Source: an uncultured Prochlorococcus sp.
GTDB lineage: Bacteria > Cyanobacteriota > Cyanobacteriia > PCC-6307 > Cyanobiaceae
Assembly (NCBI GenBank): GCA_902520485.1
Contig: CABYNZ010000002.1
Span: 26,879 to 90,878, forward strand
DNA: 64,000 bases
Direction: 5' to 3'
Position numbers and translations under genes: made by a program. The notes beneath the pieces were generated by a model. The model searched no databases. It was not told where the DNA came from and saw only the letters and a list, made by a program, of their open reading frames with translations. This document shows, piece after piece, positions 42,097-51,691 of the stretch. Numbering within the stretch: position 1 is the stretch's first letter; each line of letters opens with the position of its first letter.

Positions 42097-42258
42097 TCAA
42101 CCTGATAGTTTTTTGCTCCATTCTTTATGCTTTTGATCTAAATCTGAAATTTTTTCGCCTAAACTCAACTGTTTTTCTAATAATTCAACTTTTGTAAGTG
42201 TTATTATTTCCGAATAAAATTTAATAGGCTGCTTACCATGCAAATTGTCGCCACTCAT
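42097..42258 (-). CDS. small hypothetical protein
   Basis: MSGDNLHGKQPIKFYSEIITLTKVELLEKQLSLGEKISDLDQKHKEWSKKLSG*. Confidence 0.55.
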   Translation of the reverse strand: MSGDNLHGKQPIKFYSEIITLTKVELLEKQLSLGEKISDLDQKHKEWSKKLSG

Positions 42259-42375
42259 AAAATTACTAGATTGTGCATACTTTATAAGATGAAAAAATTT
42301 TTATTGCTAATTCTTTTATATTCTTTTCACATTTGCGCAAATTAATGTGATAAAAAATTGATAATTATTTTGTTT

Positions 42376-43542
42376 TTAATCAACCATTTTGTATGAAGAT
42401 TGCCATATATATCTTCCTCTCTTGATGTCTGACTTAACAGCAACGCAATTGCAAGCAATATTCCATAGAGCTTTGGGTATTGGATCAGGATTAAAAAGAT
42501 ATGCTTTTTTAAAGGCTTTTTTAATTAAGAAAGTTGCCTTTTTTGCATGATAATGAGGGATCGTTGGACATACATGATGAACGACATGGCTAGAACCTAT
42601 ATTATGGTGAAGAAAATTAAGGACTCTACCGTAAGGCCTATCAATAGATAAAAATGCGCCTCTCATAAAGGAAAATTCCGTATTTGAAAGATGAGGTACA
42701 TCCGAATCTGTATGATGAAGCCATGTATAAACTACTAGCCAACAATTAACCACTAATAAAGGGCCAAAATATAGAGCAATTACTGGAAATAATCCATACT
42801 TTAAAACTAAATAAATAATCCCCACTAATGTCAAACCTACCCCAATATCTGATATCCAAACTTTCTTGGCCCATATTGATGGCCATAATGCCTTAGAAAA
42901 TGGTTTAATTGGCCAAAAATGATTTGAAGTGCCATATTTAACACCCCCTGTACTTCCGGAAAGTAAATAAGCAGGCCAGCCAAATATTAGATGTAAAAAA
43001 AGTTGAAGAATTCCATAATTTTTCATACCTAAGGAATTAGCAAACTGTAATTCTTTTTCTCCTCCAACTTTTTCTGTAACTCCATTCCCTTTAATGACCA
43101 AAGGGACGTGAGTTTCTCCATTGGTTATGTTATTTGTGAATCGATGATGAACAGCATGAGAACGCTGCCAAGAAAAGAAGGGAACTAGAAGTAATGAATG
43201 AAGTAAATAACCAGTTAAGGATTCCAAAGTCTTGTTTTTAGAGAATGCTCTATGTCCACATTCATGGGCAATTACCCAGAATCCCATTGCAGTGGTACCT
43301 GATACTAATGAGTAAATAATCCAAATTGGGATCATTTTTGGGGTAAATGGAATAGTTACCCCTATCGCAACTACTAATGATTGAATTAAAGCTGATTGTA
43401 AAAGATACCTCAAGGAAGTTTTGGTATTGCACTTAAAGTAGTGATCTGGGATAACATCCTGAAATTCTTTTATGCTTGGAATATCTTTATCCTCTATTGC
43501 AAGCGCTTGGCCTTTAAGACCTGAAAATTTTATATTTCTCAA
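42376..43542 (-). CDS. acyl-lipid fatty acid desaturase (DesA-like)
   Basis: His boxes HECGH, HAVHH, HVVHH. Confidence 0.92.
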   Translation of the reverse strand: MRNIKFSGLKGQALAIEDKDIPSIKEFQDVIPDHYFKCNTKTSLRYLLQSALIQSLVVAIGVTIPFTPKMIPIWIIYSLVSGTTAMGFWVIAHECGHRAFSKNKTLESLTGYLLHSLLLVPFFSWQRSHAVHHRFTNNITNGETHVPLVIKGNGVTEKVGGEKELQFANSLGMKNYGILQLFLHLIFGWPAYLLSGSTGGVKYGTSNHFWPIKPFSKALWPSIWAKKVWISDIGVGLTLVGIIYLVLKYGLFPVIALYFGPLLVVNCWLVVYTWLHHTDSDVPHLSNTEFSFMRGAFLSIDRPYGRVLNFLHHNIGSSHVVHHVCPTIPHYHAKKATFLIKKAFKKAYLFNPDPIPKALWNIACNCVAVKSDIKRGRYIWQSSYKMVD

Positions 43543-43787
43543 ATTTTTTTGATTAATAATTTTGTTAAATAAAAGTGAATTTATATATACTATTATCCAT
43601 CACAGGATCACATAATCAAAAGAATTTATAGTTTTTTTTCGATAAATTTTGCGATTTTTATTTCATCTTCAAATAAAATTTTTTTTGCAAAACATTTTTA
43701 TTTTATTTTTTTATCACAATCTTTTTATTAATCTATTGAATTCTTTTTATGATGATTGTCTTTGCTATTCTTTAAGATTTAATAAAT

Positions 43788-43919
43788 TTAAAGACCGCGA
43801 ATATACCTCTTAGGTAAACCAGATTGTTTACGCGGCTTTACTAGAATAGGTAAAACAATAACTCCTACAGTAAAAAGACATATTGGAGCAACTACCATCA
43901 ATATAGATTCTAGAGACAT
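43788..43919 (-). CDS. single-TM microprotein
   Basis: MSLESILMVVAPICLFTVGVIVLPILVKPRKQSGLPKRYIRGL*. Confidence 0.5.
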   Translation of the reverse strand: MSLESILMVVAPICLFTVGVIVLPILVKPRKQSGLPKRYIRGL

Positions 43920-44102
43920 GAATTATTTTATGTTTATCAATAAATAGCAGGATTTTTATTTAAAGTCATGCGTATTTATATCTATTTTGTGAGAATAGAT
44001 GCAAAATTTTTATGAATTATTAAGTAAAAAAGAAAAAAAGATTAAAAAATTTCATTTTTTTCATAATTGATCCTATTTACTTAATAGTTTTAAAGTTTAG
44101 TT

Positions 44103-44243
44103 ATGGATGAAGAAAAAAAGTGGATGCTTATGACTTATTATTGTCCAACTCATGGTGATTCAGGTTTAGTAAAACCGATTCAACTATCAAAAAAAGAAAT
44201 TAGTAAAACATTCTTAAAAAAAGGTAGGAGTTCTAAAAATTAA
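44103..44243 (+). CDS. small hypothetical protein
   Basis: MDEEKKWMLMTYYCPTHGDSGLVKPIQLSKKEISKTFLKKGRSSKN*. Confidence 0.45.
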   Translation: MDEEKKWMLMTYYCPTHGDSGLVKPIQLSKKEISKTFLKKGRSSKN

Positions 44244-44504
44244 TTTTTTAAAATAAAATCTAAGAAATTGTGAAAATGTTCTTAATTTTAATAGAAATTT
44301 TGTTAAATAAAATTGCTACCTTACAAAAAATCCCTAAGCTGATTTTTTATCATCAGCATAAATAAAAAGATTGAAAAAGAAATTTTAAAATCTAGTCTGA
44401 CTTCAGATCTTTTAACTTGCAGAGTAATATAAAGTTTTTTTGGGATGATAGTATTAAATTATTTGTGTAATTAATAATTTAAAAATATCTAGAAATAATT
44501 AATT

Positions 44505-44657
44505 TTAAAATTGATCAGAATCGCATGTTAATTCACATTGATTAAGATTATGAGATGATAACTTTTCTAAAATTCTTAACATATCAATTTCCGAAAGCTC
44601 TCCATTAGAGTTCCATTTTAAAGTTGTTTTCCTTTGAGGTGAATTTTTTTTATTCAT
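44505..44657 (-). CDS. small hypothetical protein coupled to twin-CX3C gene
   Basis: MNKKNSPQRKTTLKWNSNGELSEIDMLRILEKLSSHNLNQCELTCDSDQF*. Confidence 0.5.
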   Translation of the reverse strand: MNKKNSPQRKTTLKWNSNGELSEIDMLRILEKLSSHNLNQCELTCDSDQF

Positions 44658-44808
44658 TTTGATCGCCCCCCTTTAAATGAACTTCTAAACAACGAGTAAT
44701 ACATTCTTGATGACCATCCACAATACTGCATTCAGTAATACACTCAAAATATGAATTAATAGAATCTATTTCTGTATTCTGGCTTGAAGAAACAAATGAA
44801 TCATTCAT
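44650..44808 (-). CDS. twin CX3C microprotein
   Basis: MNDSFVSSSQNTEIDSINSYFECITECSIVDGHQECITRCLEVHLKGGDQNE*. Confidence 0.55.
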   Translation of the reverse strand: MNDSFVSSSQNTEIDSINSYFECITECSIVDGHQECITRCLEVHLKGGDQNE

Positions 44809-45097
44809 AATATTATTAGATTTATTTGGAATAGAGATATAGCACGAAATTATGTTCAATAATTTAATTTATTAAGTTAATTAGAAAAAATAAGTATTAT
44901 TAACTAAATTAATTTTGCACTTGGTTTACCTTTCAAAAGGAAGTAATAATTTTCTTTTAGAACAGAAAAGAAAACAATAACTTTATTTTTTAATATTTAT
45001 TTCATAAGTTAATCTTCCAAAAAAAATCAGCATAAAGACTGATTTACTTTTCAGTGATTTAGTTAGATGATAAAAAAGTACACTTTTAGATTTTCAA

Positions 45098-45250
45098 ATG
45101 AAATCAGTAATTAATTGGCTTTCGAAAATGTTAGAGAGTATGGCAAATGCTTTTATGCATCCTTTAAAGAATGACTTGCCTCCATCTATTGGTACTCATG
45201 CATATAGCAATATTCCTCTAAAAAGAAAATTGAGAAGAAGGTTGAATTAG
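45098..45250 (+). CDS. small hypothetical protein
   Basis: MKSVINWLSKMLESMANAFMHPLKNDLPPSIGTHAYSNIPLKRKLRRRLN*. Confidence 0.55.
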   Translation: MKSVINWLSKMLESMANAFMHPLKNDLPPSIGTHAYSNIPLKRKLRRRLN

Positions 45251-45253
45251 GTA

Positions 45254-46360
45254 TTAACTTATTGAAATTAATTTTTCATTTTGATTATCCCAAATAATAT
45301 ATTTGAAGCAGTTTGAAAAATCGCTTAATTTTAAGAACTTTGATTGTTTAAGCAAATGAATATTTGCTTTATGACAAGCTCTTAAGTTGTAGTTCGGGAT
45401 TCTTTCAGAGAGATGATGTATGCTATGGAATGATATGTCTGCTAAAAACCAATTTAGCCAATTCGGGAGATCTAGATTGCTACTACCTAAAATCGCTCCA
45501 TCGATCAGATCCCAATTTTTTGTATTTTTAGCATAAGCATTCGCATAGTTATGTTGCACAAAAAAAACACATATTAAAATTGCTGCTGATAAGGTTAATA
45601 CAATGGAATAAAATGATAAGAAAAAAACTACCCCCAACCATTTACACATAAAAATCCACCCTATTATTACTACTATGTTGTTAATTATTAATTCAAATAG
45701 TTCACTGAAATTATCTCCATAATCAGAATAAGGTGGTTTGACTCTTGAATTAATAGCTAAAAGTTGAGAAATTTCTCTTTTTTTTATTTTTATAAAAGTT
45801 TCTTCCAATATATCTTTAGTAAAATTAAAAATAATAATAATAAGTCCAAATCTAGGTTTTAAAACTAAGTAAAAAAAACCGCCAGGGAAAAGCATCATCC
45901 AGTTTCGACTTACTTTATAAAATATTTGCTCCCTTTTTGTAAGGGAATTATAGTCTTCAAGACTTAAAACATCTATCGGCCCTTTGTAAATTTCCCAATT
46001 TCCATTGTTTCTATGATGAAATGCATGATCTATTGACCATGACTTCTGGGGAATACCATTAACCAAGCCAAGCAAAAATCCAAAAAAGCGATTTAATTTT
46101 CGTTTTGTAAAAAGAGAATTATGACCGCAATCATGCATTAATGAGAATGTTCGAGAAGATAAGAGAGTTAGAAGAACTATAAAAGGTATCAATAGAAATC
46201 CTTTAATCAATGATGAAAAAGGTTGATTTATTATGTTGTAAATGATCAGCCAAATAAAGATTATTGGGAAGATGGTAGAAATAATTTGATAGGAAGCTCT
46301 TATATTATTTCTTTTAAGAAATGGCTTTATTAAAAAATCACCTCTATTTACTTTAAGCAT
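45254..46360 (-). CDS. fatty acid desaturase family protein (second, divergent)
   Basis: His boxes HDCGHNSLF, HAFHHRNNG, HSIHHL. Confidence 0.88.
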   Translation of the reverse strand: MLKVNRGDFLIKPFLKRNNIRASYQIISTIFPIIFIWLIIYNIINQPFSSLIKGFLLIPFIVLLTLLSSRTFSLMHDCGHNSLFTKRKLNRFFGFLLGLVNGIPQKSWSIDHAFHHRNNGNWEIYKGPIDVLSLEDYNSLTKREQIFYKVSRNWMMLFPGGFFYLVLKPRFGLIIIIFNFTKDILEETFIKIKKREISQLLAINSRVKPPYSDYGDNFSELFELIINNIVVIIGWIFMCKWLGVVFFLSFYSIVLTLSAAILICVFFVQHNYANAYAKNTKNWDLIDGAILGSSNLDLPNWLNWFLADISFHSIHHLSERIPNYNLRACHKANIHLLKQSKFLKLSDFSNCFKYIIWDNQNEKLISIS

Positions 46361-46441
46361 ATTTATCTTATTTTTTTGATAGTAACAATTTTTAAAAAGT
46401 ATTGATTATTTTATAGACAATAAAATATTTTAAAAATCATA

Positions 46442-46597
46442 CTAAAGAATAAATTCTTTAGACATAGTTCTCAATTGATCTAAATTTAATCTTTCTAAGT
46501 AATTTTTGAAGTCACTAAGATTTTTAGTAGAGTCAGAATTTTTACTCTCGTAAAGAAGGCTATTAGAAATTAACTCAATAAGATGATCTTTATCCAT
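46442..46597 (-). CDS. small hypothetical protein
   Basis: MDKDHLIELISNSLLYESKNSDSTKNLSDFKNYLERLNLDQLRTMSKEFIL*. Confidence 0.5.
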   Translation of the reverse strand: MDKDHLIELISNSLLYESKNSDSTKNLSDFKNYLERLNLDQLRTMSKEFIL

Positions 46598-46682
46598 AAC
46601 TTCTTATAGACCAAAATTCCTGTTTAAAAAATTAAGGTCTTGAATCCGAGATCATTAACTCATCTTTATTATGAATAATTCT

Positions 46683-46901
46683 TTATAAATTTTTTAAATC
46701 TTGTTCTATTTTTTCTAATCTTTCATTTAATATTTTTTGTTCCTTAATTAAGGCTTTTTTCTTTTCTGCAAGCTCTTTGTTCAAAGGAGAATTGAAATAT
46801 TTTTGGTAAGATACAAAAAAAACTGCTATTGCTACTGCAATGCCAAGAGCACCAATTATTAAAATTGGAGATGAAGGGAAATCGTAAAATGGAATTGACA
46901 A
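46683..46901 (-). CDS. TM plus coiled-coil small protein
   Basis: Hydrophobic N-terminus then Lys/Glu-rich coil. Confidence 0.6.
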   Translation of the reverse strand: MSIPFYDFPSSPILIIGALGIAVAIAVFFVSYQKYFNSPLNKELAEKKKALIKEQKILNERLEKIEQDLKNL

Positions 46902-47108
46902 TTTACTTTACTAAAAACAAATTCTAGCCATTTCATAAACAAAAAAATGAGTAATAAATACTTATTCTTTACGAAGTTTTATGGCTAATTATGCTAGTTT
47001 TTTTGTAAAAAAATAAGGTTTATCTTTAATTTAATTTTAAAAATAAGTAATTTTACAGCTGTCAAAGAATGAATAACTAATAATGATTAAACTAGTAAAA
47101 AATTTTTT

Positions 47109-47426
47109 ATGAAGAAAATCATAAATAAAAAACAAAATAAAAATGAACCATGGTTTAAATGGTTAACGAGAGAACTTAATTCTTATGAAGCTTTTCAAGA
47201 TTTCATATCAGGAAAGAATCCACTAGATGTTGCAGAGGATTTTATTTCTAGAAATAGTATTGCTATTTCAGAAGTTTTCGAAGATTTTGATGAAGAAGAT
47301 AAAGATACACTCGATCAGTTTCTTAAATTAACCGAATGCGAGATGCATGTGTTTAGAATTCTTGAAAAACAAATAGAGTTAAGAAAAAAGGTAAGATTTG
47401 TAGATTTTAAAAAAAGAAAAAATTGA
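47109..47426 (+). CDS. hypothetical protein, paralog of 57870..58136
   Basis: DEEDKDTLDQFLKLTECEMHVFRIL. Confidence 0.6.
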   Translation: MKKIINKKQNKNEPWFKWLTRELNSYEAFQDFISGKNPLDVAEDFISRNSIAISEVFEDFDEEDKDTLDQFLKLTECEMHVFRILEKQIELRKKVRFVDFKKRKN

Positions 47427-47437
47427 GGAGTTAATTT

Positions 47438-47773
47438 CTATATAAGTTTATTTTTCCCATTACCAGTCTTACCAAAGCCTAGCCAGATGAACCACAAGAT
47501 CCATCCTAAGATAGGTATTAAATTAATAAAGATCCATTTCCAATCTTTTCCAAAATCTTTGATTCTTCTTACATCGATAGCTATTTGAGGAATGATACAA
47601 ACTATGCCATAAACATTGAAACCAAACGTTTTTAAAAATATTGGGATAGTTAGGAAAGAAATTATAAGATTCGCTAGTTGAACCAACCACCAGTCCGATC
47701 GAGATGTGAATCCTTTGAAGTCTGTAGCTTTAATCCAAAACTCTTTATATGCGTTTAAAAAGTCATTAAACAT
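47438..47773 (-). CDS. DUF805 membrane protein
   Basis: FKGFTSRSDWWLVQLANLIISFL...RRIKDFGKDWKWIFINLIPILGWILWFIWLGFGKTG. Confidence 0.75.
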   Translation of the reverse strand: MFNDFLNAYKEFWIKATDFKGFTSRSDWWLVQLANLIISFLTIPIFLKTFGFNVYGIVCIIPQIAIDVRRIKDFGKDWKWIFINLIPILGWILWFIWLGFGKTGNGKNKLI

Positions 47774-47841
47774 AAATTAAAAATTCAAAGAATCAAACAT
47801 TATCAATTTAATCTTTAATTTATCAAAATATTATTTATTTA

Positions 47842-48006
47842 CTAAATAGGATCAAATAAATTCATATCATTTGAATCTTGTTTTGAAATCTCATCTTGAT
47901 TTGGTAATGAACAGAATCCGTCTTTGCAAATCATCTTTTCTTTTGCAATAGTTGAAGTTTCTGAGAATATATTTTTGCTATCTTTACCTGAAGATTCTTT
48001 TAGCAT
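47842..48006 (-). CDS. small hypothetical protein
   Basis: MLKESSGKDSKNIFSETSTIAKEKMICKDGFCSLPNQDEISKQDSNDMNLFDPI*. Confidence 0.5.
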   Translation of the reverse strand: MLKESSGKDSKNIFSETSTIAKEKMICKDGFCSLPNQDEISKQDSNDMNLFDPI

Positions 48007-48429
48007 TTATATAAAAAATTAAATCCAATATTAAATTAATAACTCAATTTATTTTTATAAGCAACAAAATTAATATTAATTATTTATTTACTTTTTTTGA
48101 TTTGGCAAGTCTCTCCAAAACAGCGCCATTATATAAATGAATAAAGATATGGAACAAATATAAAGTAAAGAATTTAGATGCATTTTTATTTATTAAAGTA
48201 ATAACAAAGAAGTCCTTTTATAAAAGTGGGATTTCAACAGATTGATAATTTTTTGACTTAGCAATCAAACAAATTCTAGTATTTATTTAAGTTTTTTATG
48301 CTTTTCCCAAACTTTGAGAAGGAAAAGTTTTTAAATTTTTGGAATATATCTTTTTAGTAATTAAAACTTATAAATCTAAGAGTTTTATAAATATAATCAA
48401 ATTCAACATTTTTGAATGTTTATTGTATT

Positions 48430-48570
48430 TCAGGAGCTATCCTTATTTATTTCTGTTAAAGCTCTTCTACCTTCCTTAAGGGTTCTTAAGACGAGCCAGG
48501 TTAGAGAAGAAATCATAAGGATGGTAAGTGTAATTAGAGAAATATGGGTTGTATCAATATTGTTCTCCAA
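48430..48570 (-). CDS. single-TM microprotein (TTG start)
   Basis: (L)ENNIDTTHISLITLTILMISSLTWLVLRTLKEGRRALTEINKDSS*; AAGGAA SD; more plausible than plus-strand ORF 48416. Confidence 0.45.
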   Translation of the reverse strand: MENNIDTTHISLITLTILMISSLTWLVLRTLKEGRRALTEINKDSS

Positions 48571-48608
48571 TTTTTTTAAATTCCTTATGAGTCTTTAATT
48601 CAAAAAAT

Positions 48609-48791
48609 TCAAACGTCTGATCTAGAGTAAGCAGGTATTAGCATTCCACCATCTTGATCGTCATTATTGTCATCATCAAACCCACCCCCCAGAAGTAATT
48701 CAATAATAACAAGTACAGCTACTGGATAAATGCACCATAATATCGCTGTAAAAGGGCTTACTGAGGAAGAAGCTGAGTAAAATTCTGTCAT
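48609..48791 (-). CDS. TM protein with acidic DDxDQDGG tail
   Basis: TAILWCIYPVAVLVIIELLLGGGFDDDNNDDQDGGMLIPAYSRSDV. Confidence 0.6.
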   Translation of the reverse strand: MTEFYSASSSVSPFTAILWCIYPVAVLVIIELLLGGGFDDDNNDDQDGGMLIPAYSRSDV

Positions 48792-49074
48792 AAATTGATA
48801 CTAATCTAAAGAAACAACAATTGTGGATACTCTAGGTAGTAATTTATTCAATATTTCTAAAAATATTTTTTAAAAACTTTTCTCTTTAGCACGAATAGAT
48901 CTTTGGTATGTATTGATATTTTTATTCTTAAAATCAATTTGAATAATAATTTTTTGAACCTACTGAGCAACTAATAATGACATAATGAATCTCGCGATTG
49001 TTATTTTTTATACTTAACCATAATTGTACAATTTTGATTCAAAAACTATTATTTATCTTGATTTTATAAATTCT

Positions 49075-49206
49075 ATGTTTTCTTTCACTTTTGATCCTTT
49101 GGCTGCGATATTTGGTATATCAGGAATTGTAGGCTTCTTTTTCTTCGTTTCTGCTGCTAGGGGAACTTCCAGTATCAATACAAAACCAAAAAAGGAATTA
49201 GATTAG
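49075..49206 (+). CDS. single-TM microprotein
   Basis: MFSFTFDPLAAIFGISGIVGFFFFVSAARGTSSINTKPKKELD*. Confidence 0.5.
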   Translation: MFSFTFDPLAAIFGISGIVGFFFFVSAARGTSSINTKPKKELD

Positions 49207-49270
49207 AACTTATTGTCTCAGAAAACTAAATTGAAATTTTAAATTTAGTTTTTAAAAGGCCTTTTAATTA

Positions 49271-49441
49271 TTACTTATTCCATTGTTTAGAAATAAATTC
49301 AAGAAAATCTTTTAGATCCTCTTCAGGACAATTTGTTTGTTTTTGTAAATCGATGCAAATTTGCTTAATATTTTCAAAGGCCTTTTTTACTATTTCGTTT
49401 TTTTTAATAACCTCAAAATATTCTTGATCAGTAAAAGGCAT
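49271..49441 (-). CDS. small hypothetical protein
   Basis: MPFTDQEYFEVIKKNEIVKKAFENIKQICIDLQKQTNCPEEDLKDFLEFISKQWNK*. Confidence 0.55.
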   Translation of the reverse strand: MPFTDQEYFEVIKKNEIVKKAFENIKQICIDLQKQTNCPEEDLKDFLEFISKQWNK

Positions 49442-49532
49442 AATATTAGTTCCCTTCTTGAAAATTATTTATTAACCATATTTTATCTACATTGACTTAA
49501 CAGTAAAGAAGAAAAAATCTTTTTTCTTGAAT

Positions 49533-49808
49533 TTAGCTACCCAATCGATAATGTTTTTTAATACTTTTGGTTACTTCCCATTCGCAGTTAAGTCCAGCAG
49601 GAAACTCAACTAGATCTCCAGCTTTAATCACGTAAATGTCACCGTTTTGGGTACTTATTTTCGCTTGACCTTCAATAATTAAGCAAATTTCCTTATCATC
49701 GTAATTCCATTTAAATTTGCTTGGATCACATTCCCAAATAGGCCAACTTTTTATTCCATACTGAATTATTACGCTTGCACTACAGGGGGAAGTTATAAGA
49801 ACTTTCAC
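49533..49808 (-). CDS. cupin-domain protein
   Basis: WPIWECDPSKFKWNYDDKEICLIIEGQAKISTQNGDIYVIKAGDLVEFPAGLNCEW. Confidence 0.82.
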   Translation of the reverse strand: MKVLITSPCSASVIIQYGIKSWPIWECDPSKFKWNYDDKEICLIIEGQAKISTQNGDIYVIKAGDLVEFPAGLNCEWEVTKSIKKHYRLGS

Positions 49809-49927
49809 GAAATAGTTCGGATGAGTTTTTTCATTTTACAAATAAAAGAAATATTTATTTTCGAGAATGTGTATTTCTTTACTGTCTTTTATTTTTTTTC
49901 GTTTATCATAAAAAAAATTTCTGATCG

Positions 49928-50062
49928 ATGGACGAGCTTTCTGTATTGTCAATTTCGCTATCTATAGCTTCTTTAGGAATATTTTTTTTATTTTTCGCTT
50001 CAAATGATGATGATGACCAAGATGGAGGTAAGTTGATTAAATCATTAGAAAGAATTAATTAA
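49928..50062 (+). CDS. TM microprotein with DDDDQDGG motif
   Basis: MDELSVLSISLSIASLGIFFLFFASNDDDDQDGGKLIKSLERIN*. Confidence 0.5.
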   Translation: MDELSVLSISLSIASLGIFFLFFASNDDDDQDGGKLIKSLERIN

Positions 50063-50258
50063 TTCCAAGTAAATAAAACATTTAATAGAGATTTATAACC
50101 TATAAAGCCTGCATAAATGCAGCTAAAAAAAATAACATAAACTTCCAATGTTCCTAGTCTTTTTTTCTTTAATGTTTTCATTGCTTTGAGTGTTTATAGG
50201 ATAATTTTATTTAATTTGATTTTTATTAACATGAGTATTTTTTACATTAACTCAGATA

Positions 50259-51131
50259 TTAAAGAATTATTAATGTCAAGCCAAAAAATAAAAAACAAGT
50301 AAAAAATATTATTTTTTTGGTAACTTCTTTTTCCTCAGTATTGGCAAAAAATAAGGAAATTACTGGAGATATGCTTAATAGAGCCCATCCTACTCCTATG
50401 GGAAGGGTTTTAAACACAACTTGTTGTAGAAATATTCCTACATTTGTTCCAAGAAGTATTGAAATAAAAAAACTTTTTTGTTGTTTTTTGTCTATGTTTT
50501 TTAAGAAAAAATTAATCTTAAATCCTTTTAGACTAATTAAAAAAATTATTGCACCTAATAATCTTATTTCAGTTGTAAGGAAAGGAGATAAATTGCTTTG
50601 AAGGAAAACCATCCTTGATAAAAGACCTCCAAGAACAGCACATAAAACTGATAAAAACGGAAAAGCAAAAATCTTAAAGTTATTTTTTTCTGAGAAAGAG
50701 GAGTTCTCCTCTTTAAAATCGTTACCTTTTCTGAGAATTATGAATAGCGAAATCGTTACTATAAGTATTCCAACCCATGATTTAGTTGTTAAATTTTCAT
50801 TAATAAAAAATTCCCCTGATAAAGCTGCCATTAACGGAGAAAGAGTCTCTATAGATAAAGTTTTTCTTGTGCCAATTGTTTGTAGTGACTTTAAATAGAA
50901 AGTATCACCTAAACCAATACCTATTATTCCACTAATTAGTAGGATAAATATGTTTTTCAATTCAGTTGTAGAACTTAGATTGATAAAAGCAGGTATAAAA
51001 ATTAAAAAAGCTATTATATTTTTTATTAAATTAATATCTGTTGATTTATATTTTTGAGTTTGCGAGCGCCAAATAAAGCACGCATATGTCCAAGATGTAG
51101 CAGCTCCAAAAGCAGAAAGGATTCCAATCAA
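50259..51131 (-). CDS. EamA/DMT-family transporter
   Basis: Multiple TM segments; LLISGIIGIGLGDTFYLKSLQTIGTRKTLSIETLSPLMAALSGEFFINE. Confidence 0.83.
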   Translation of the reverse strand: MIGILSAFGAATSWTYACFIWRSQTQKYKSTDINLIKNIIAFLIFIPAFINLSSTTELKNIFILLISGIIGIGLGDTFYLKSLQTIGTRKTLSIETLSPLMAALSGEFFINENLTTKSWVGILIVTISLFIILRKGNDFKEENSSFSEKNNFKIFAFPFLSVLCAVLGGLLSRMVFLQSNLSPFLTTEIRLLGAIIFLISLKGFKINFFLKNIDKKQQKSFFISILLGTNVGIFLQQVVFKTLPIGVGWALLSISPVISLFFANTEEKEVTKKIIFFTCFLFFGLTLIIL

Positions 51132-51268
51132 AACGAATAATTTTTAAAATTTTATTTTATAAATTGAGTAAATGCTAAAAAGAATACATAAATAAGAATC
51201 AAAATCCCTGGTAAGTACTGAATTAGTGATTTGAAATTATTTTTTTTCATATTTTTCCAAAAATTATT

Positions 51269-51505
51269 TTAAACAGTTTTTTTATTTGTAGGGTACAAAC
51301 TCTCTAACTTCTTTCTTCTTTGAACTTTCGCATTAATTCTTTCTTCTTTTTCTTTTTTCTTGATCTCATCATTTATCTTATTTTGTCTATATCCAAACCA
51401 AAGTAGAACCCAAATAACAGAAGTTATTAAAAGAAGAGCAGTATATTGACCAGTCATAGGAAAACTGGCCTCAGAATATTTAACGTAAGAAAAAATTAGA
51501 CTCAT
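51269..51505 (-). CDS. small membrane/coiled-coil protein
   Basis: TM then KKKEKEERINAKVQRRKKLESLYPTNKK. Confidence 0.6.
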   Translation of the reverse strand: MSLIFSYVKYSEASFPMTGQYTALLLITSVIWVLLWFGYRQNKINDEIKKKEKEERINAKVQRRKKLESLYPTNKKTV

Positions 51506-51691
51506 TTTATTAAGTTAAAGCATAAAAATAACGACTGTGTTTATTTTTTTAGAAATTTAAAAATTAGTAAATTGCAAATATTAATTATGTAGTTTTAAAT
51601 TCTTTTATTAATTTTTTTTATTGTTTTTGGACTAATTTTTCATTATAACTACTTGCTATTATCAGATTGAAGCATATTAAATAATAAGTTT

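Noticed and set aside
48416-48598. Plus-strand 60-aa ORF from the track
   Set aside because: The minus-strand TM microprotein 48430..48570 with an SD-like AAGGAA is a better candidate for the same DNA.
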